Positions 43,071 to 52,976 are shown, numbered from the stretch's first letter. The stretch is 64,000 nucleotides of DNA from Bradyrhizobium sp. ISRA430 (GCF_029909975.1 NZ_CP094516.1:4526001-4590000); one strand, 5' to 3'. Translations and numbers: made by a program. Notes: generated by a model not told the origin, from the sequence alone.

Positions 43071-44129
43071 TCAGTCGTCCTCGGCCTGATCGGTGCCGAA
43101 CAGGCCAAATTGCGCCGGATCGCGGTTGGGCTCGGTGAGGCCGAGATGGCGGAAGGCGTGCGAGGTGAGCAGGCGGCCGCGCGGGGTGCGCTGCAGATAA
43201 CCGCACTGGATGAGATAAGGCTCGATGATGTCTTCGATCGCATCGCGCGGCTCGGACAGCGCCGCGGCCATCGTCTCCACGCCGACCGGGCCGCCGCCAT
43301 AGTTCAGCGCGATGGTCGTGAGATAGCGGCGATCCATCGCATCGAGACCAGCGGCGTCGACCTCGAGCGCGCTGAGCGCGTGATCGGCGATCTTGCGGTC
43401 GATCCTGTCGGCATTCGCGGCCGAGGCAAAATCGCGCACGCGGCGCAACAGGCGGCCGGCGATGCGCGGCGTGCCGCGGGCGCGGCGCGCGATCTCGTTG
43501 GCACCGTCCGGGCTCATGCCGACATTGAGCACGCGCGCACCGCGGGTGACGATGCTTTCCAATTCCTCGATCGTGTAGAAATTGAGCCGGACCGGAATGC
43601 CGAAGCGATCGCGCAAGGGATTGGTGAGAAGGCCGGCGCGCGTGGTGGCGCCGACGAGGGTGAATTTCGACAGCTCGATCTTGACCGAGCGCGCCGCCGG
43701 GCCCTCGCCGATGATCAGGTCGAGCTGAAAGTCCTCCATCGCAGGATAGAGCACCTCTTCCACCGCAGGGCTCAGGCGATGAATCTCGTCGATGAAGAGC
43801 ACGTCGCGCTCTTCGAGGTTGGTGAGGAGCGCGGCGAGATCGCCGGCCCTGGCGATCACGGGGCCTGATGTGGCGCGGAAGCCGACGCCGAGCTCCTTGG
43901 CCACGATCTGCGCCAACGTGGTCTTGCCGAGGCCGGGCGGGCCGACGAACAGCACATGGTCCAACGCTTCGCCGCGCTTCCGCGCCGCCTCGATGAACAC
44001 CGAAAGATTCTTGCGCGCCTGCTTCTGGCCGACGAAATCGGTGAGCGACTGCGGACGCATCGCGGTGTCGCCGACATCGTCGCTGCGGCGCTCGGGCGAG
44101 ACCATGCGGGAGGCTTTCGCGTCGCTCAC
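43071..44129 (-). CDS. ruvB: Holliday junction branch-migration ATPase RuvB
   Basis: A 352-residue AAA+ motor. Walker [10 protein letters not shown] (residues 63-71), Walker [11 protein letters not shown], sensor VGATTRAG and the winged-helix C-terminal domain with TPRGRLLT are all present, and the length is typical. It pumps DNA through RuvA-bound Holliday junctions during recombination repair. The ATG overlaps the ruvA stop by four bases. The N-terminal 20 residues are a variable extension common in this order. Confidence 0.97.
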   Translation of the reverse strand: MSDAKASRMVSPERRSDDVGDTAMRPQSLTDFVGQKQARKNLSVFIEAARKRGEALDHVLFVGPPGLGKTTLAQIVAKELGVGFRATSGPVIARAGDLAALLTNLEERDVLFIDEIHRLSPAVEEVLYPAMEDFQLDLIIGEGPAARSVKIELSKFTLVGATTRAGLLTNPLRDRFGIPVRLNFYTIEELESIVTRGARVLNVGMSPDGANEIARRARGTPRIAGRLLRRVRDFASAANADRIDRKIADHALSALEVDAAGLDAMDRRYLTTIALNYGGGPVGVETMAAALSEPRDAIEDIIEPYLIQCGYLQRTPRGRLLTSHAFRHLGLTEPNRDPAQFGLFGTDQAEDD

Positions 44130-44743
44130 TTCGCGAGCTCCTTCAGCCCGAGCCGGATCAACTGCGCCGTCTCGGCGCCTTCACCGGCACTGCGCGAGGC
44201 CGATGCGATGGCCGCGGCTGCCTGCGGCTGGCCGTAGCCGAGATTGACCAGCGCGGAGATCGCGTCCGCCACCGGGCGCGGCGCACGCTGGTCGTCGACG
44301 ACGCCGGCGAGGTGTACGACGGCAGGATCGATATTGGCGAAGGCAGGCGCCTTGTCCTTCAATTCGGTGACGATGCGCTCGGCGACCTTCGGACCGACGC
44401 CCGGAGTGCGCGACACCGCGGCCTTGTCGCGCAGCGCGATCGCGTTGGCGAGATCGGCCGGCGACAGCGTACCGAGCACTGCGAGCGCAACCTTGGCGCC
44501 GACGCCTTGCACGGTCTGGAGCAGGCGAAACCATTCGCGCTCCTGGTCGGTGCGGAAGCCGAACAGCTTGATCTGATCCTCGCGGACATAGGTCTCGATC
44601 GACAGCACCGCGGCCTCACCCGGCGACGGCAGGTGCTGCAGCGTGCGCGTCGAGCAGTGCACCTGATAGCCGACACCGCCGACGTCGAGGATGACGAACT
44701 CCTCGCCGTAGGAATCGATCAGGCCCTTGAGCTTGCCGATCAT
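44126..44743 (-). CDS. ruvA: Holliday junction DNA-binding protein RuvA
   Basis: A 205-residue RuvA with its three domains: OB fold starting [26 protein letters not shown], the tandem helix-hairpin-helix region with [14 protein letters not shown] and [12 protein letters not shown], and a C-terminal three-helix domain (from about residue 155) that contacts RuvB. Tetramers bind the junction and load RuvB. It overlaps both ruvC and ruvB by four bases. Confidence 0.97.
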   Translation of the reverse strand: MIGKLKGLIDSYGEEFVILDVGGVGYQVHCSTRTLQHLPSPGEAAVLSIETYVREDQIKLFGFRTDQEREWFRLLQTVQGVGAKVALAVLGTLSPADLANAIALRDKAAVSRTPGVGPKVAERIVTELKDKAPAFANIDPAVVHLAGVVDDQRAPRPVADAISALVNLGYGQPQAAAAIASASRSAGEGAETAQLIRLGLKELAK

Positions 44744-45267
44744 ATTCCCACCACTTTCAGCCTTAGCGCCGTGCTCTGGCGATGATGGGCGTGCGTGATG
44801 GCGATGGCGAGCGCGTCGGCGGCATCCGCTGACGGCGGCTCGGCTTTCGGCAGCAATATCTTCAGCATCATCGCGATCTGGTGTTTGTCGGCGTGACCGG
44901 CGCCGACCACCGTTTTCTTCACCTGGTTCGGCGCGTATTCGGCGACGGTGATACCGAACATCGCAGGCGCGAGCATGGCGACGCCGCGGGCCTGGCCGAG
45001 TTTCAGCGTCGCAACGCCATCCTTGTTGACGAACGTCTGCTCGACTGCAGCTTCCATCGGCTTGTGGTCGGACAAGACCGCGGCAAGCCCCTCATGGATC
45101 GCGAGCAGCCGGCTCGACAGCGGCAATCCCTCCGGCGGTTCCACCGAGCCGCAGGCGACATAGCCCAGACGATTGCCCTCAGCCTCGATCACGCCCCAGC
45201 CGGTACGGCGCAGGCCGGGGTCGATGCCGATGATACGGATGGGTTGGCGAATCGGGAGCGCGGTCAT
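44740..45267 (-). CDS. ruvC: Crossover junction endodeoxyribonuclease RuvC
   Basis: A 175-residue resolvase. The catalytic acids are Asp16 in IGIDPG, Glu76 in VEQTFV, and Asp148/Asp151 in SADAADALA. It cuts Holliday junctions symmetrically, after RuvAB migration. Start ATG at 45267 gives the normal length; the upstream frame has no similarity. The ribosome site is weak. Order ruvC-ruvA-ruvB with four-base overlaps indicates one transcript. Confidence 0.97.
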   Translation of the reverse strand: MTALPIRQPIRIIGIDPGLRRTGWGVIEAEGNRLGYVACGSVEPPEGLPLSSRLLAIHEGLAAVLSDHKPMEAAVEQTFVNKDGVATLKLGQARGVAMLAPAMFGITVAEYAPNQVKKTVVGAGHADKHQIAMMLKILLPKAEPPSADAADALAIAITHAHHRQSTALRLKVVGI

Positions 45268-45393
45268 CGGCCAGTGATAGCGGCTGGCCGCCATGGGGGA
45301 AACAGAAACAGAACGGAAATAACAGGGGAAGTATGGTCTCGTGGTTGAGTGCCACCACAAGACATGCCGTCATACCCCGCTTCTCCGTATCCC

Positions 45394-45440
45394 TCTGGCG
45401 CCTCTGGAATACTGGTTCGCCCGCCTTCGCGGGCGATGAG
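45394..45440 (-). repeat. Partial copy of dispersed repeat family B
   Basis: On the minus strand this reads TCATCGCCCGC, a short loop, GCGGGCGAACCAGTATTCCAG in two parts, matching the left part of the family B repeats at 52667 and 63704. It lies in the 198-bp gap between ruvC and yebC and its hairpin may also serve as transcript end for yebC. Confidence 0.6.
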
Positions 45441-45465
45441 CAGAGTGTGGGACGGGCGGACTGGC

Positions 45466-46212
45466 CTACCCGCCCATCTTCGCCATCAGCGCGTCCGAGA
45501 CCTCGAAATTGGCGTAGACGTTCTGGACGTCGTCATGCTCGTTGAGCAGGTCCATCAGCTTGAGCAGTTTCTCGCCGGTCTCGTCGTCGACCGACACCGT
45601 GTTCTGCGGTTTCCAGATCAGCGCGGCCTTGCGCGGCTCGCCGAATTTGGCTTCCAGCGCCTTGGCAACGTCGCGATAGCTTTCGGTCGAGGCGTAGATC
45701 TCGTGGCCGCTCTCGCTTGAGATCACGTCGTCGGCGCCGGCCTCGATCGCGGCATCCAGCACCGCGTCGTCGGAGGCGACGCTGCGGTCGTATTCGATGA
45801 TGCCGGTGCGGTCGAACATGAACGAGACCGAGCCGGTTTCGCCGAGGTTGCCGCCGGATTTGGTGAAGAAGGAGCGAATGTCGGAAGCGGCGCGGTTGCG
45901 ATTGTCGGTCAGCGCCTCGACGATGACGGCGACGCCGCCCGGGCCATAGCCCTCGTAGCGGATCTCGTCATAATTCTCGCCGTCGCTGCCGATCGCCTTC
46001 TTGATGGCGCGCTCGATATTGTCCTTCGGCATGTTCTCCTGGCGTGCCGCGATCACGGCGGCGCGCAGGCGCGGGTTCATGTTGGGGTCGGGCGTCCCCA
46101 GCTTGGCCGCGACGGTGATTTCTCGCGCCAGCTTGCCGAAGATCTTCGATTTCTGCGCATCCTGCCGCCCCTTGCGGTGCATGATGTTCTTGAATTGGGA
46201 GTGTCCGGCCAT
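45466..46212 (-). CDS. yebC: YebC/PmpR-family translation or transcription factor (TACO1-like)
   Basis: A 248-residue member of the YebC family: [18 protein letters not shown] at the start, then [18 protein letters not shown] and [22 protein letters not shown], all diagnostic. Family roles include relieving ribosome stalling at polyproline-like sites (recent work) and, in some bacteria, transcription control; human TACO1 acts in mitochondrial translation. Upstream of ruvC, the conserved yebC-ruvCAB order seen in many proteobacteria. Confidence 0.96.
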   Translation of the reverse strand: MAGHSQFKNIMHRKGRQDAQKSKIFGKLAREITVAAKLGTPDPNMNPRLRAAVIAARQENMPKDNIERAIKKAIGSDGENYDEIRYEGYGPGGVAVIVEALTDNRNRAASDIRSFFTKSGGNLGETGSVSFMFDRTGIIEYDRSVASDDAVLDAAIEAGADDVISSESGHEIYASTESYRDVAKALEAKFGEPRKAALIWKPQNTVSVDDETGEKLLKLMDLLNEHDDVQNVYANFEVSDALMAKMGG

Positions 46213-46425
46213 GCGTGGTCTCTTCGAGTGGTCTCTTGGGGTCGTCCGCCAATGAGGGTGGGAAGCGCGGCCTTATAGGCCGCCAACCCACCGGAATGAA
46301 AGGGTCTCACATCCTTTAAGGTAATATCGTAGAGGGATCATGCCTAGAGGTGAGGCATCGTTAACCCTGACTTCATTCCAGCTTGCGAAAATAGCCTCCG
46401 CCCGTCCACCGACAAGAGTGACCCG

Positions 46426-48165
46426 ATGGCGTTCGCATTTTTTCGGAAGCGTGTGCCGGATGTGGCCGCGGCAGCCGCACAGGCCGCTGAGCCCACCAGC
46501 GTCAGCGAACCGATCCAGACCGAGGGCGATTCGGCCCGGGAAATCCTGGAACTGCTGGAGCTCGAGCTCGGCGCCATGATTCGCCAGCTCGAACGTGCCG
46601 CCAATTCTGTCGCCGGTGGCGCGGAGGCAACCGCAGCGACACTTGCCACCATCCGTGCTCGCACGGATGCGCTGACCGGACGCACCAACGCCGCCCAGTC
46701 GACCGCATCCACCTTCGCTGAGGCCGCCGACAAGTTCACTCAGTCCGCGCTAGGAATCGGCGCGCAGGTCCGCGCGGCCGGCAAGCTCGCCGACGAGGCC
46801 AGCGCCGCGGCGCAGGAGGCCCGCGCCAATGTCGACCGCCTGCGCGAGTCCTCGGCCGCGATCGGCAACGTCGTCAACCTGATCGCGCAGATCGCGCGGC
46901 AGACGACGCTGCTCGCGCTCAACTCGACCATCGAGGCCGCGCGCGCCGGCGCGGCAGGGAAAGGCTTTGCGGTCGTCGCCACCGAGGTCAAGGCGCTCGC
47001 GGTGCAGACGCAGGGCGCGACCGAAGAGATCACCAGGAAGATCGACGCGCTGCAAAGGGACGCCGCCAGTTCTGCCGATGCGGTGCACCGCATCTCGCAG
47101 GCGATCGAAGCGATCCGCCCCGTGTTCGAGACCGTCGACGGCGCGGTGGCCGAGCAGAACGCGACCACCAGCGAGGTCTCCGACAACGCCGCCAGCGCGT
47201 CGCAATTCATCGTCGCGGTCGGCGAGAGCGCGGCCGAGATCGACGCCGCGACCAAGGCGGCCGAGACCCATGGCGAGAACGTCGCCAGCGCCGGCAAGGC
47301 CGTCACCACGTTCGCGCACAAGCTGAAGTCGCGCTGCGCGGTTCTGCTCAGGCAGAGCGAGCACGACGATCGTCGCAGGACCGAGCGGCTGCCCTGCCAT
47401 CTCAAATTCGAAAGCGCACGCGGCGTGATGCCGGTCTACGAAATCGCGATGGACGGCGTGCTGATCGGCGGTGCCGACGCCGCAAGACTCGCGCTGCACG
47501 CGGTGATCGATGGCACGCTCGAAGGCGTCGGCGCCTGCCGCCTGCGCGTGACCGAGCAGTCCAAGGCCGGCGCCCGCGCGCAATTCGTCAGCCCTGCTGC
47601 TGTGCTAGCTGAGAAGATCGAGGACAGGCTGTGGTCGATCCATGAGGAGAATACCGAGTTCGTCACCCGCGCCATGGAAGCGGGCAACGCGCTGACGAAG
47701 ATCTTCGAGCAAGCGATCGCGCGCGGCGATGTCAAGATCGACGACCTCTTCGACACCGACTATGCGGAAATCACCGGGACCAATCCGCAGCAATACCGCA
47801 CGAAATATCTGGATTGGGCCGACCGCGCGCTGCCGCCGTTCCAGGAAGCCTTTCTCGCCAGGGAGCCGCGCATGGTGTTCTGCGCCATGGTCGATCGCAA
47901 CGGCTTCCTGCCGGTGCACAACAATATCTACTCGCACCCGCAGCGGCCGGGCGACGTTGCCTGGAACACGGCCAACAGCCGCAACCGGCGCATCTTCAAC
48001 GATCCGGCAGGGCTGGCCGCGGCGCGCAACTTGCGCTCGTACCTGATCCAGAGCTATGCGCGCGATATGGGGAACGGCAATACCGTGATGATGCGCGAGA
48101 TCGACGTCCCGATCCGCGTGCAGGGCCGGCACTGGGGCGGATTCAGGACGGCCTACAAACTCTAG
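46426..48165 (+). CDS. Soluble chemotaxis receptor with PilZ-like insert and C-terminal sensor
   Basis: A 579-residue protein without membrane segments. The methyl-accepting signalling domain occupies about residues 60-300, with the hairpin tip [23 protein letters not shown] at 153-175 (interrupted here only by residue choice). A PilZ-like domain follows (about 314-390): RRRTER matches RRxxxR, but the second motif reads EIAMDG instead of D-x-S-x-x-G. The C-terminal 180 residues, ending [13 protein letters not shown], resemble the Cache-like C-terminal domain of cytoplasmic receptors. The signalling-then-sensor order is the reverse of membrane receptors. It likely signals intracellular redox, metabolite or c-di-GMP state to CheA. 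Confidence 0.9.
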   Translation: MAFAFFRKRVPDVAAAAAQAAEPTSVSEPIQTEGDSAREILELLELELGAMIRQLERAANSVAGGAEATAATLATIRARTDALTGRTNAAQSTASTFAEAADKFTQSALGIGAQVRAAGKLADEASAAAQEARANVDRLRESSAAIGNVVNLIAQIARQTTLLALNSTIEAARAGAAGKGFAVVATEVKALAVQTQGATEEITRKIDALQRDAASSADAVHRISQAIEAIRPVFETVDGAVAEQNATTSEVSDNAASASQFIVAVGESAAEIDAATKAAETHGENVASAGKAVTTFAHKLKSRCAVLLRQSEHDDRRRTERLPCHLKFESARGVMPVYEIAMDGVLIGGADAARLALHAVIDGTLEGVGACRLRVTEQSKAGARAQFVSPAAVLAEKIEDRLWSIHEENTEFVTRAMEAGNALTKIFEQAIARGDVKIDDLFDTDYAEITGTNPQQYRTKYLDWADRALPPFQEAFLAREPRMVFCAMVDRNGFLPVHNNIYSHPQRPGDVAWNTANSRNRRIFNDPAGLAAARNLRSYLIQSYARDMGNGNTVMMREIDVPIRVQGRHWGGFRTAYKL

Positions 48166-48293
48166 CGCATGATCCGAACAAGGCGGGCCGCGCCAGCGCA
48201 AAAAGTGTGGAGCGGCTTTCTCTCGCGATAAACGCGAAGCGGTTGCGCGGAGATCATGCTCAAACAAAACCTGGAGCGCGATAACGATTCATC
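48164..48293. repeat. Dispersed intergenic repeat, family C
   Basis: Starts at the stop of the first receptor gene with TAGCGCATGATCCG and continues to GATCATGCTCAAACA and GAGCGCGATAACGATTCATC. The CATGATC/GATCATG ends form an interrupted palindrome enclosing a hairpin-rich core (TCGCG/CGCGA). Sequences of this form are common between genes in Bradyrhizobium and Rhodopseudomonas relatives (from memory, not searched). Confidence 0.55.
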
Positions 48294-48327
48294 GTGCCTG
48301 AGTGCACGCTCAGGCAAGACGCCGAAG

Positions 48328-48383
48328 CGCGAATCACCCATTACGTCGGAATTGACGCGAATCACCCTTTACGTCGGAATTGA
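48328..48383. repeat. Tandem duplication of 28 bp upstream of the second receptor gene
   Basis: Two adjacent 28-bp copies (48328-48355 and 48356-48383) beginning CGCGAATCACCC and ending GTCGGAATTGA differ at a single base (A/T). They end 55 bp before the second receptor's ATG, so they could duplicate a promoter or regulator site. Confidence 0.8.
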
Positions 48384-48438
48384 AATGGGAATGCCGCGTG
48401 GGGCCGGCGAACGGCTCTGACTGGAGGACTCATCGAAC

Positions 48439-49863
48439 ATGTCCGTCGTACAACTTGCAGTCCTGGACACCGGATCCAATCGCACGCTGGCCGAACGACT
48501 GATCGACCAGCTTGCCGACCGCATCGGCGGTCTCGGCGTGGAACTCGCCGACATCGCCGGCAACGTCCAGGAAGTCGCAAGTCGCGTCGAGAACCAGTCG
48601 GAACGGTTTCATCACCTGCAGAAGACCGCCGAGACGATGGTCTCGGCCAATCACGACATCGCCAATGCGTCGCAGGCGGTGCAGTCGACCACCTCCGCAG
48701 CCGTCGGCGAGATCGCCCAGTCGCGCCATGCGGTCGAGACCGCGGTCAGCCATATCTCGGAGCTCGTCGCGGCTGTGGGGCGGATCGAGGCGCGGCTCAG
48801 CGCGGTCGGCGCGGCGCTGGCGCAGGTTGCGAAAGTGTCCGGCTCGATCGAGGCGATCGCGAAGCAGACCAACCTGCTCGCGCTCAACGCCACCATCGAA
48901 GCGGCGCGCGCCGGTAGCGCCGGCCGCGGCTTCGCGGTGGTCGCGAGCGAAGTGAAGAGTCTCGCCGAGGCGACCCGCCAGGCCACGCATCAGATCTCCG
49001 ACACCGTGCGCGATCTCGACGGCCAGATCGAAGGTCTGATCGGCGAGAGCAGCGACGCCTCGCTGCGTGCGAAGACCGCCGGCGAAGGCGCCCAGCAGAT
49101 CTCCGGCATCATCACCCGCGTGCAGCAGGGCTTTGCCTCCGTCGAAGCAGAGATCGACAGCGTCGCGCGTGCCGCGACCTCCAATCTCGGCCATTGCGAC
49201 ACCGTCATCAGCGAGCTCGATGAGCTCGCCAAGGGCGTCGACCTCTCCTCCCGCGATCTCAAATATGCCGACGAGCGGGTGGCGAAGCTGCTCGACATCT
49301 CCGAGGGCCTGATCGCGCTGATCGCCGACAGCGGCGTAGAGACGTCGGACGCGCCGCTGATCCGCGTCGTCGTCGACACCGCGAAACGGATCTCGGCCGA
49401 GTTCGAGGCCGCGATCGATCGCGGCGAGATCACGCTCGACCAGCTCATGGACGAGACCTATCGGGAGATTCCGGGCACCGATCCCAAGCAGTATCTCACC
49501 AACTACGTCGACTTCACCGATCGCGTGCTGCCCGCGATCCAGGATCCGATTCAGAAATCCGATTCTCGCATCGTGTTCTGCGTCGCCTGGGCCAAAGGCG
49601 GCTACCTGCCGACCCACAACCCGAACTACCGCCTGCCGCAGGGCAAGGACCCGGTCTGGAATAACGCCAATTGCCGCAACCGCCGCCTGTTCACCGATCG
49701 CGCGGTGAAGAAGGTCGCGGCCAACACCAAGCCTTTCCTGCTGCAGACCTACCGTCGCGACATGGGCGGCGGGCAGTTCGTGCTGATGAAGGACTTGTCC
49801 TCGCCGATCACAGTCTGCGGCAGGCACTGGGGCGCCTTCCGGATGGGATTCCGGCAGGGCTGA
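48439..49863 (+). CDS. Soluble chemotaxis receptor, paralog without PilZ
   Basis: A 474-residue cytoplasmic receptor. The signalling domain spans about residues 40-290 with the hairpin tip [21 protein letters not shown] at 139-159, closer to consensus than its neighbour. There is no membrane helix and no PilZ domain; the C-terminal region (about 295-474) is homologous to that of the upstream receptor, sharing DP/PVWNNANxRNRRxF-type spacing and [11 protein letters not shown] at the end. GGAGG precedes the ATG by 11 bases. The pair probably arose by duplication followed by gain or loss of the PilZ module. Confidence 0.92.
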   Translation: MSVVQLAVLDTGSNRTLAERLIDQLADRIGGLGVELADIAGNVQEVASRVENQSERFHHLQKTAETMVSANHDIANASQAVQSTTSAAVGEIAQSRHAVETAVSHISELVAAVGRIEARLSAVGAALAQVAKVSGSIEAIAKQTNLLALNATIEAARAGSAGRGFAVVASEVKSLAEATRQATHQISDTVRDLDGQIEGLIGESSDASLRAKTAGEGAQQISGIITRVQQGFASVEAEIDSVARAATSNLGHCDTVISELDELAKGVDLSSRDLKYADERVAKLLDISEGLIALIADSGVETSDAPLIRVVVDTAKRISAEFEAAIDRGEITLDQLMDETYREIPGTDPKQYLTNYVDFTDRVLPAIQDPIQKSDSRIVFCVAWAKGGYLPTHNPNYRLPQGKDPVWNNANCRNRRLFTDRAVKKVAANTKPFLLQTYRRDMGGGQFVLMKDLSSPITVCGRHWGAFRMGFRQG

Positions 49864-49961
49864 GAGCCATTCGGCACGCCTACACCGACGACGAGATGGG
49901 AGGGAGCAGACGGCGGAGTAACCTCGCCGCAAACGCCGCTGCCCTCCCTTCTCCCCCTGCG

Positions 49962-51086
49962 GGCCTGTTGCGTAATCCCACGACTGTGATTCTGTAGGGC
50001 AGAGCCCTGGAGGACTGACGATGGCGGTGAAGCAGACGGGGCAGCCGAGTTTTATTGAGGCGTGGCTGCCGAAGGGAGCCGGTGCCAATGCGGCGCTGGA
50101 TCGGTTGTCGAGCTTGGTCAAATGGTACCGGTTCGAGAAGCTGATGGCGCATTTGCGGGATGAAGGAAGCCCTGGCCGCCCGGGCTATCCGGTGCTGGTG
50201 CTGTTTCGCGCGCTGCTGTTGCAGTCGCTCTATGGTCTTTCGGAGCGCGAGCTCGAGGAGGCGCTGGGGGACCGCTTGTCGTTCAAGCGCTTCGTGGGTC
50301 TCAGTCTCGAAGATGCGACGCCTGATCACACGGTCCTGAACCGCTTCCGGAACCAGCTTGTTGAGCAAGGGCTGCTGGACAAGCTGTTTGGTGAGCTCGA
50401 TCGTCAGCTTGAGAATGCTGGTGTCATCCTGAAGCGCGGCACGATGCTGGATGCGACATTGATCCAGGCGGTGTCAGCGCCTCCGACGCAAGAACAGCCG
50501 TCGAAGGATCCCGATGCCCGGTTTGCCAAGCGGCAAGGCAAAAGCGGCTCGACCTTCGGTTACAAGGCTCACATGGGTGTCGATGAGGGCTCCGGCCTGA
50601 TCCGGTCGGTGCTGACCACGCCCGCCAATATCAACGACACGACGCCTGCGGACGATCTGATCCGCGGCGACGAAGCCGTGGTGTGGGCCGATGCCGCCTA
50701 TGACACCCATGCCAGGCGGGCCCGGCTGAAAGCTGAAGGCAAAAAGCCCCGCATCGCACGTCGTCCCAACAGGCATCACCCGGAGCTGCCGCCGAGGCTC
50801 AAACGCTACAACCTTCTCATCGCCCGACGACGGGCAACGGTGGAGACCACCTTCGCCACCCTCAAACGCCGCATGCGACTGACCTGCATCCGTTATGTCG
50901 GTCTTGCCAAAGCAAGCGGGCAAGTCCTGCTCGCCTCCATCGCGTTCAACATGAGGAAATGGGCTGCGATCACAGCCTGAGCCGCCCGCCGAGGGCACCA
51001 GCCGACCCCTTCGTCGGCCCGCTACCCCGGCAACCAGCTTCTCCCCTGACCTGTCTCGGCCTCAAAAGCCAGTAGCGCAACAGGCC
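49962..51086 (+). mobile_element. IS5-family insertion sequence, about 1.1 kb, apparently complete
   Basis: Ends are inverted repeats GGCCTGTTGCG (49962-49972) and CGCAACAGGCC (51076-51086), enclosing one full transposase gene. It is 1125 bp, in the range for IS5-type elements. No clean target duplication was seen in the flanks, which are themselves halves of a palindromic repeat, so exact ends may be off by a few bases. Confidence 0.85.
50021..50980 (+). CDS. IS5-family DDE transposase
   Basis: A 319-residue intact transposase. The N-terminal DUF772 domain (about 25-100) includes RPGYPVLVLFRALLLQSLYGLSE in the usual helix-turn-helix area. The DDE triad is Asp144 (MLDATLIQ), Asp224 (WADAAYD) and Glu275 with the R-x3-E-x6-K signature (Arg271, Lys282). 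GGAGG lies eleven bases before the ATG. It catalyses cut-and-paste movement of the element; no frameshift or stop is seen, so it may be active. Confidence 0.95.
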   Translation: MAVKQTGQPSFIEAWLPKGAGANAALDRLSSLVKWYRFEKLMAHLRDEGSPGRPGYPVLVLFRALLLQSLYGLSERELEEALGDRLSFKRFVGLSLEDATPDHTVLNRFRNQLVEQGLLDKLFGELDRQLENAGVILKRGTMLDATLIQAVSAPPTQEQPSKDPDARFAKRQGKSGSTFGYKAHMGVDEGSGLIRSVLTTPANINDTTPADDLIRGDEAVVWADAAYDTHARRARLKAEGKKPRIARRPNRHHPELPPRLKRYNLLIARRRATVETTFATLKRRMRLTCIRYVGLAKASGQVLLASIAFNMRKWAAITA

Positions 51087-51252
51087 CCCTGTGGGAGAAG
51101 GTGGCGCGAAGCGCCGGATGAGGGGTTGCTTCCCGCGAGTTCGAATGCGAAAGAGTCAAGCGCGGAGAGAGACCCCTCACCCGGCTTCGCGTTCCGCGAA
51201 GCCACCCTCTCCCACAAGGGGAGAGGGTGCACTGAATGTGTGGCGCCGCTGT

Positions 51253-52077
51253 TCAGCTCAACCAGAACCGCGGTGTCGCCGGCTCCAGCCTTCCGCCTGC
51301 ACGCACCGGCGCGATCCGCAGCGCGAGCCCCGTCGCATCATCCGTCTCCACCGCGACGCCGCTGAGCGTCGCTACGCCCGCGGCCGGCTCGAACCTGCTT
51401 GATGGAATGCCCGACGTGAAGCGCCGCAGCGGCTCTTCCTTCTGCATGCCGATGATGGAATCGTAATCGCCGGTCATGCCGGCGTCGGTCATGTAGGCGG
51501 TGCCGCCGGCGAGGATCTGGTGATCGGCGGTCGGCACATGCGTGTGCGTGCCGACGACGAGGCTGGCGCGGCCGTCGCAGAAGAAGCCGATGCCCTGCTT
51601 CTCGCTGGTCGCCTCGCAATGGAAGTCGACGACGATGGCATCGGCCGCAACGCCGAGCGGGCAGGCACCGAGCTCGCGCTCGAGCGCGGCGAAGGGATCG
51701 TCGAACGGGGTCATGAAGACACGGCCGAGCGCGTTGACGACGAGCGCGTGCTTGCCGTTCTTGGTCTCGACCAGGGCGGCGCCGCGGCCGGGCGTGCCGC
51801 GCGGGTAGTTCGCGGGCCGCACCAGGCGCTCCGCGCGCTCGATGAACACCAGCGCCTCGCGCTGGTCCCAGGAATGGTTGCCGAGCGTCACCGCGTCGGC
51901 ACCCGCATCGAGCAGCTCCTGGTAGATCGCCTCGGTGATGCCGAAGCCGCCGGCGGAGTTCTCGCCGTTGACGACGACGAAATCGAGCGACCAATCCTTG
52001 ACCATGCCGGGAAGATATTCGGCAACTGCCGTACGCCCGGCGCGGCCGACGACATCACCCACGAAGAGAATGCGCAA
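51253..52077 (-). CDS. ymdB: YmdB-family metallophosphoesterase
   Basis: A 274-residue protein: MRILFVGDVVGRAGR, VVNGENSAGGFGI, TLGNHSWDQ and VVGTHTHVPTAD are the metal-binding motifs in order. The family (TIGR00282) hydrolyses 2',3'-cyclic nucleotides in Bacillus and is often placed next to rny or, in alphaproteobacteria, next to 5-formyl-THF cyclo-ligase. Its first 23 bases overlap the end of fthC, indicating coupled translation. Confidence 0.94.
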   Translation of the reverse strand: MRILFVGDVVGRAGRTAVAEYLPGMVKDWSLDFVVVNGENSAGGFGITEAIYQELLDAGADAVTLGNHSWDQREALVFIERAERLVRPANYPRGTPGRGAALVETKNGKHALVVNALGRVFMTPFDDPFAALERELGACPLGVAADAIVVDFHCEATSEKQGIGFFCDGRASLVVGTHTHVPTADHQILAGGTAYMTDAGMTGDYDSIIGMQKEEPLRRFTSGIPSSRFEPAAGVATLSGVAVETDDATGLALRIAPVRAGGRLEPATPRFWLS

Positions 52078-52651
52078 CTTCAGGACTCCGGAAATCGAAC
52101 ACGTCGGTTTCCGTTAGCACATAATCCAGCGCGACGTCGTGTGATAGTGCCGGAACCGCCTCGATCTCCTGCGCGGCGAAGGCGAGCCCGATGCCGATGA
52201 TGTGCTTGGTCTTGCGCAAATGCGCGAAGGTGAAGTCGTAATGCCCCGCGCCATAGCCGATGCGATGGCCGAGGCGGTCGAACGCGGCGAGCGGCGTCAA
52301 CATGATGTCCGGGACGACCTCGGCGGCCGCGGGCGACGGCTCGGGAATGCCGAGCGGCCCGAGCATCAGCCGATCGTTCGGATACCAGATTCGGAAGATC
52401 AGCGCTTGGCCGCGCGCGGTGACGCAAGGAAGCGCGAGCCGCGCACCTTGCTCGGCGAGCTTCACCATCAGCGGCGCGGGGTCGATCTCGCTACGGATTG
52501 GCGAATAGCCGGAGATGATGCTTCCAGGTGGCGGCGTGAACGGCAGGCCGCGCTTGGCGAGCTTTGCAGCGGCTGTGATGCGCTTCTTCTCGCTGAGCGC
52601 GTCGCGCTTGGCGAGGGCCTTGGCACGCAGTTCGGCTTTGGAGTTGGTCAT
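52055..52651 (-). CDS. 5-formyltetrahydrofolate cyclo-ligase
   Basis: A 198-residue enzyme that converts 5-formyl-THF to 5,10-methenyl-THF with ATP. Recognisable parts are the basic N-terminal helix KAELRAKALAKRDAL, SGYSPIRSEIDP and the C-terminal signature DRLGHRIGYGAGHYD. Start ATG at 52651 gives the normal length. Preceded on the same strand by the 6S RNA and zapA, the conserved proteobacterial order, and followed by ymdB. Confidence 0.94.
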   Translation of the reverse strand: MTNSKAELRAKALAKRDALSEKKRITAAAKLAKRGLPFTPPPGSIISGYSPIRSEIDPAPLMVKLAEQGARLALPCVTARGQALIFRIWYPNDRLMLGPLGIPEPSPAAAEVVPDIMLTPLAAFDRLGHRIGYGAGHYDFTFAHLRKTKHIIGIGLAFAAQEIEAVPALSHDVALDYVLTETDVFDFRSPEVAHSLRG

Positions 52652-52666
52652 GCGCTGGGTCCCGAT

Positions 52667-52789
52667 GTCATCACCCGCCTTGTGCGCACTTGCGCACTGG
52701 GGCGGGTGATCCAGTATTCCAGAGGCGGTGATGCTCACACTCGAACGCCGCGGCGTACTGGATGCCCCGCTTTCGCGGGGCATGACACT
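52667..52789. repeat. Dispersed palindromic repeat family B, copy 2
   Basis: GTCATCACCCGC and GGCGGGTGATCCAGTATTCC form a long outer palindrome; GGCGTACTGGATGCCCCGC, loop, GCGGGGCATGACAC closes the right end with a second hairpin. Near-identical to the copy at 63704. It lies between the fthC start and the 6S RNA. Confidence 0.75.
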
Positions 52790-52834
52790 GTACCTAACCG
52801 CCGCAGCTAGACGCGCAAATCTCGACAGGCACGA

Positions 52835-52976
52835 ACCAGAAGGAAGCAAAAGCGCGAGGCCGCGGACGCCGTTGAAGCACTCGATCCCGGAGTTCCCTAC
52901 GAAAGTAGGTGGGCACCATATGTCCGGGCCCACGGGCCCGGCCAGGGACAGTTCCCTAAAGGATCGATAAGGCCCC
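52835..52976 (-). ncRNA. ssrS: 6S RNA (ssrS), probable
   Basis: On the minus strand between zapA and fthC, the conserved position of 6S RNA. A -10-like TAATAT (52986-52981) precedes a G-rich start near 52976. Pairings fit a 6S rod: CGGGGCC with GGCCUCG as closing stem, UCGAUCC with GGAUCGA inside it, then an open central region with a small CCUAC/GUAGG hairpin and an apical CCGGGCC/GGCCCGG stem. The ends are estimated (3' end near 52835-52850). 6S RNA sequesters sigma-70 RNA polymerase in stationary phase. The remaining 420-bp gap holds only the family B repeat. Confidence 0.75.

Larger units (their letters stand above)
49938..51235. repeat. Dispersed repeat family A, copy 2, split by an insertion sequence
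   Basis: The left part (49940-49961) has CCCTCCCTTCTCCCCCTGCG and the right part (51087-51235) starts CCCTGTGGGAGAAGGTGGCG, so the two halves of the family A hairpin CTTCTCCCCC/GGGAGAAG lie on either side of the insertion sequence. The right part continues with GCGAGTTCGAATGC, GAGAGACCCCTCACCC and ends with the hairpin CCCTCTCCC/GGGGAGAGGG, as in the other copies. Confidence 0.75.

Noticed and set aside
42002..43300. Long N-terminal extension of the phosphoesterase into ruvB
   Set aside because: It reads ruvB out of frame; the Tat-like MISRRHLIRS start at 42919 is natural.
49962..51086. Prophage or genomic-island boundary at the insertion sequence
   Set aside because: Only one transposase with its own inverted repeats is present; no integrase, tRNA or attachment repeat is nearby.
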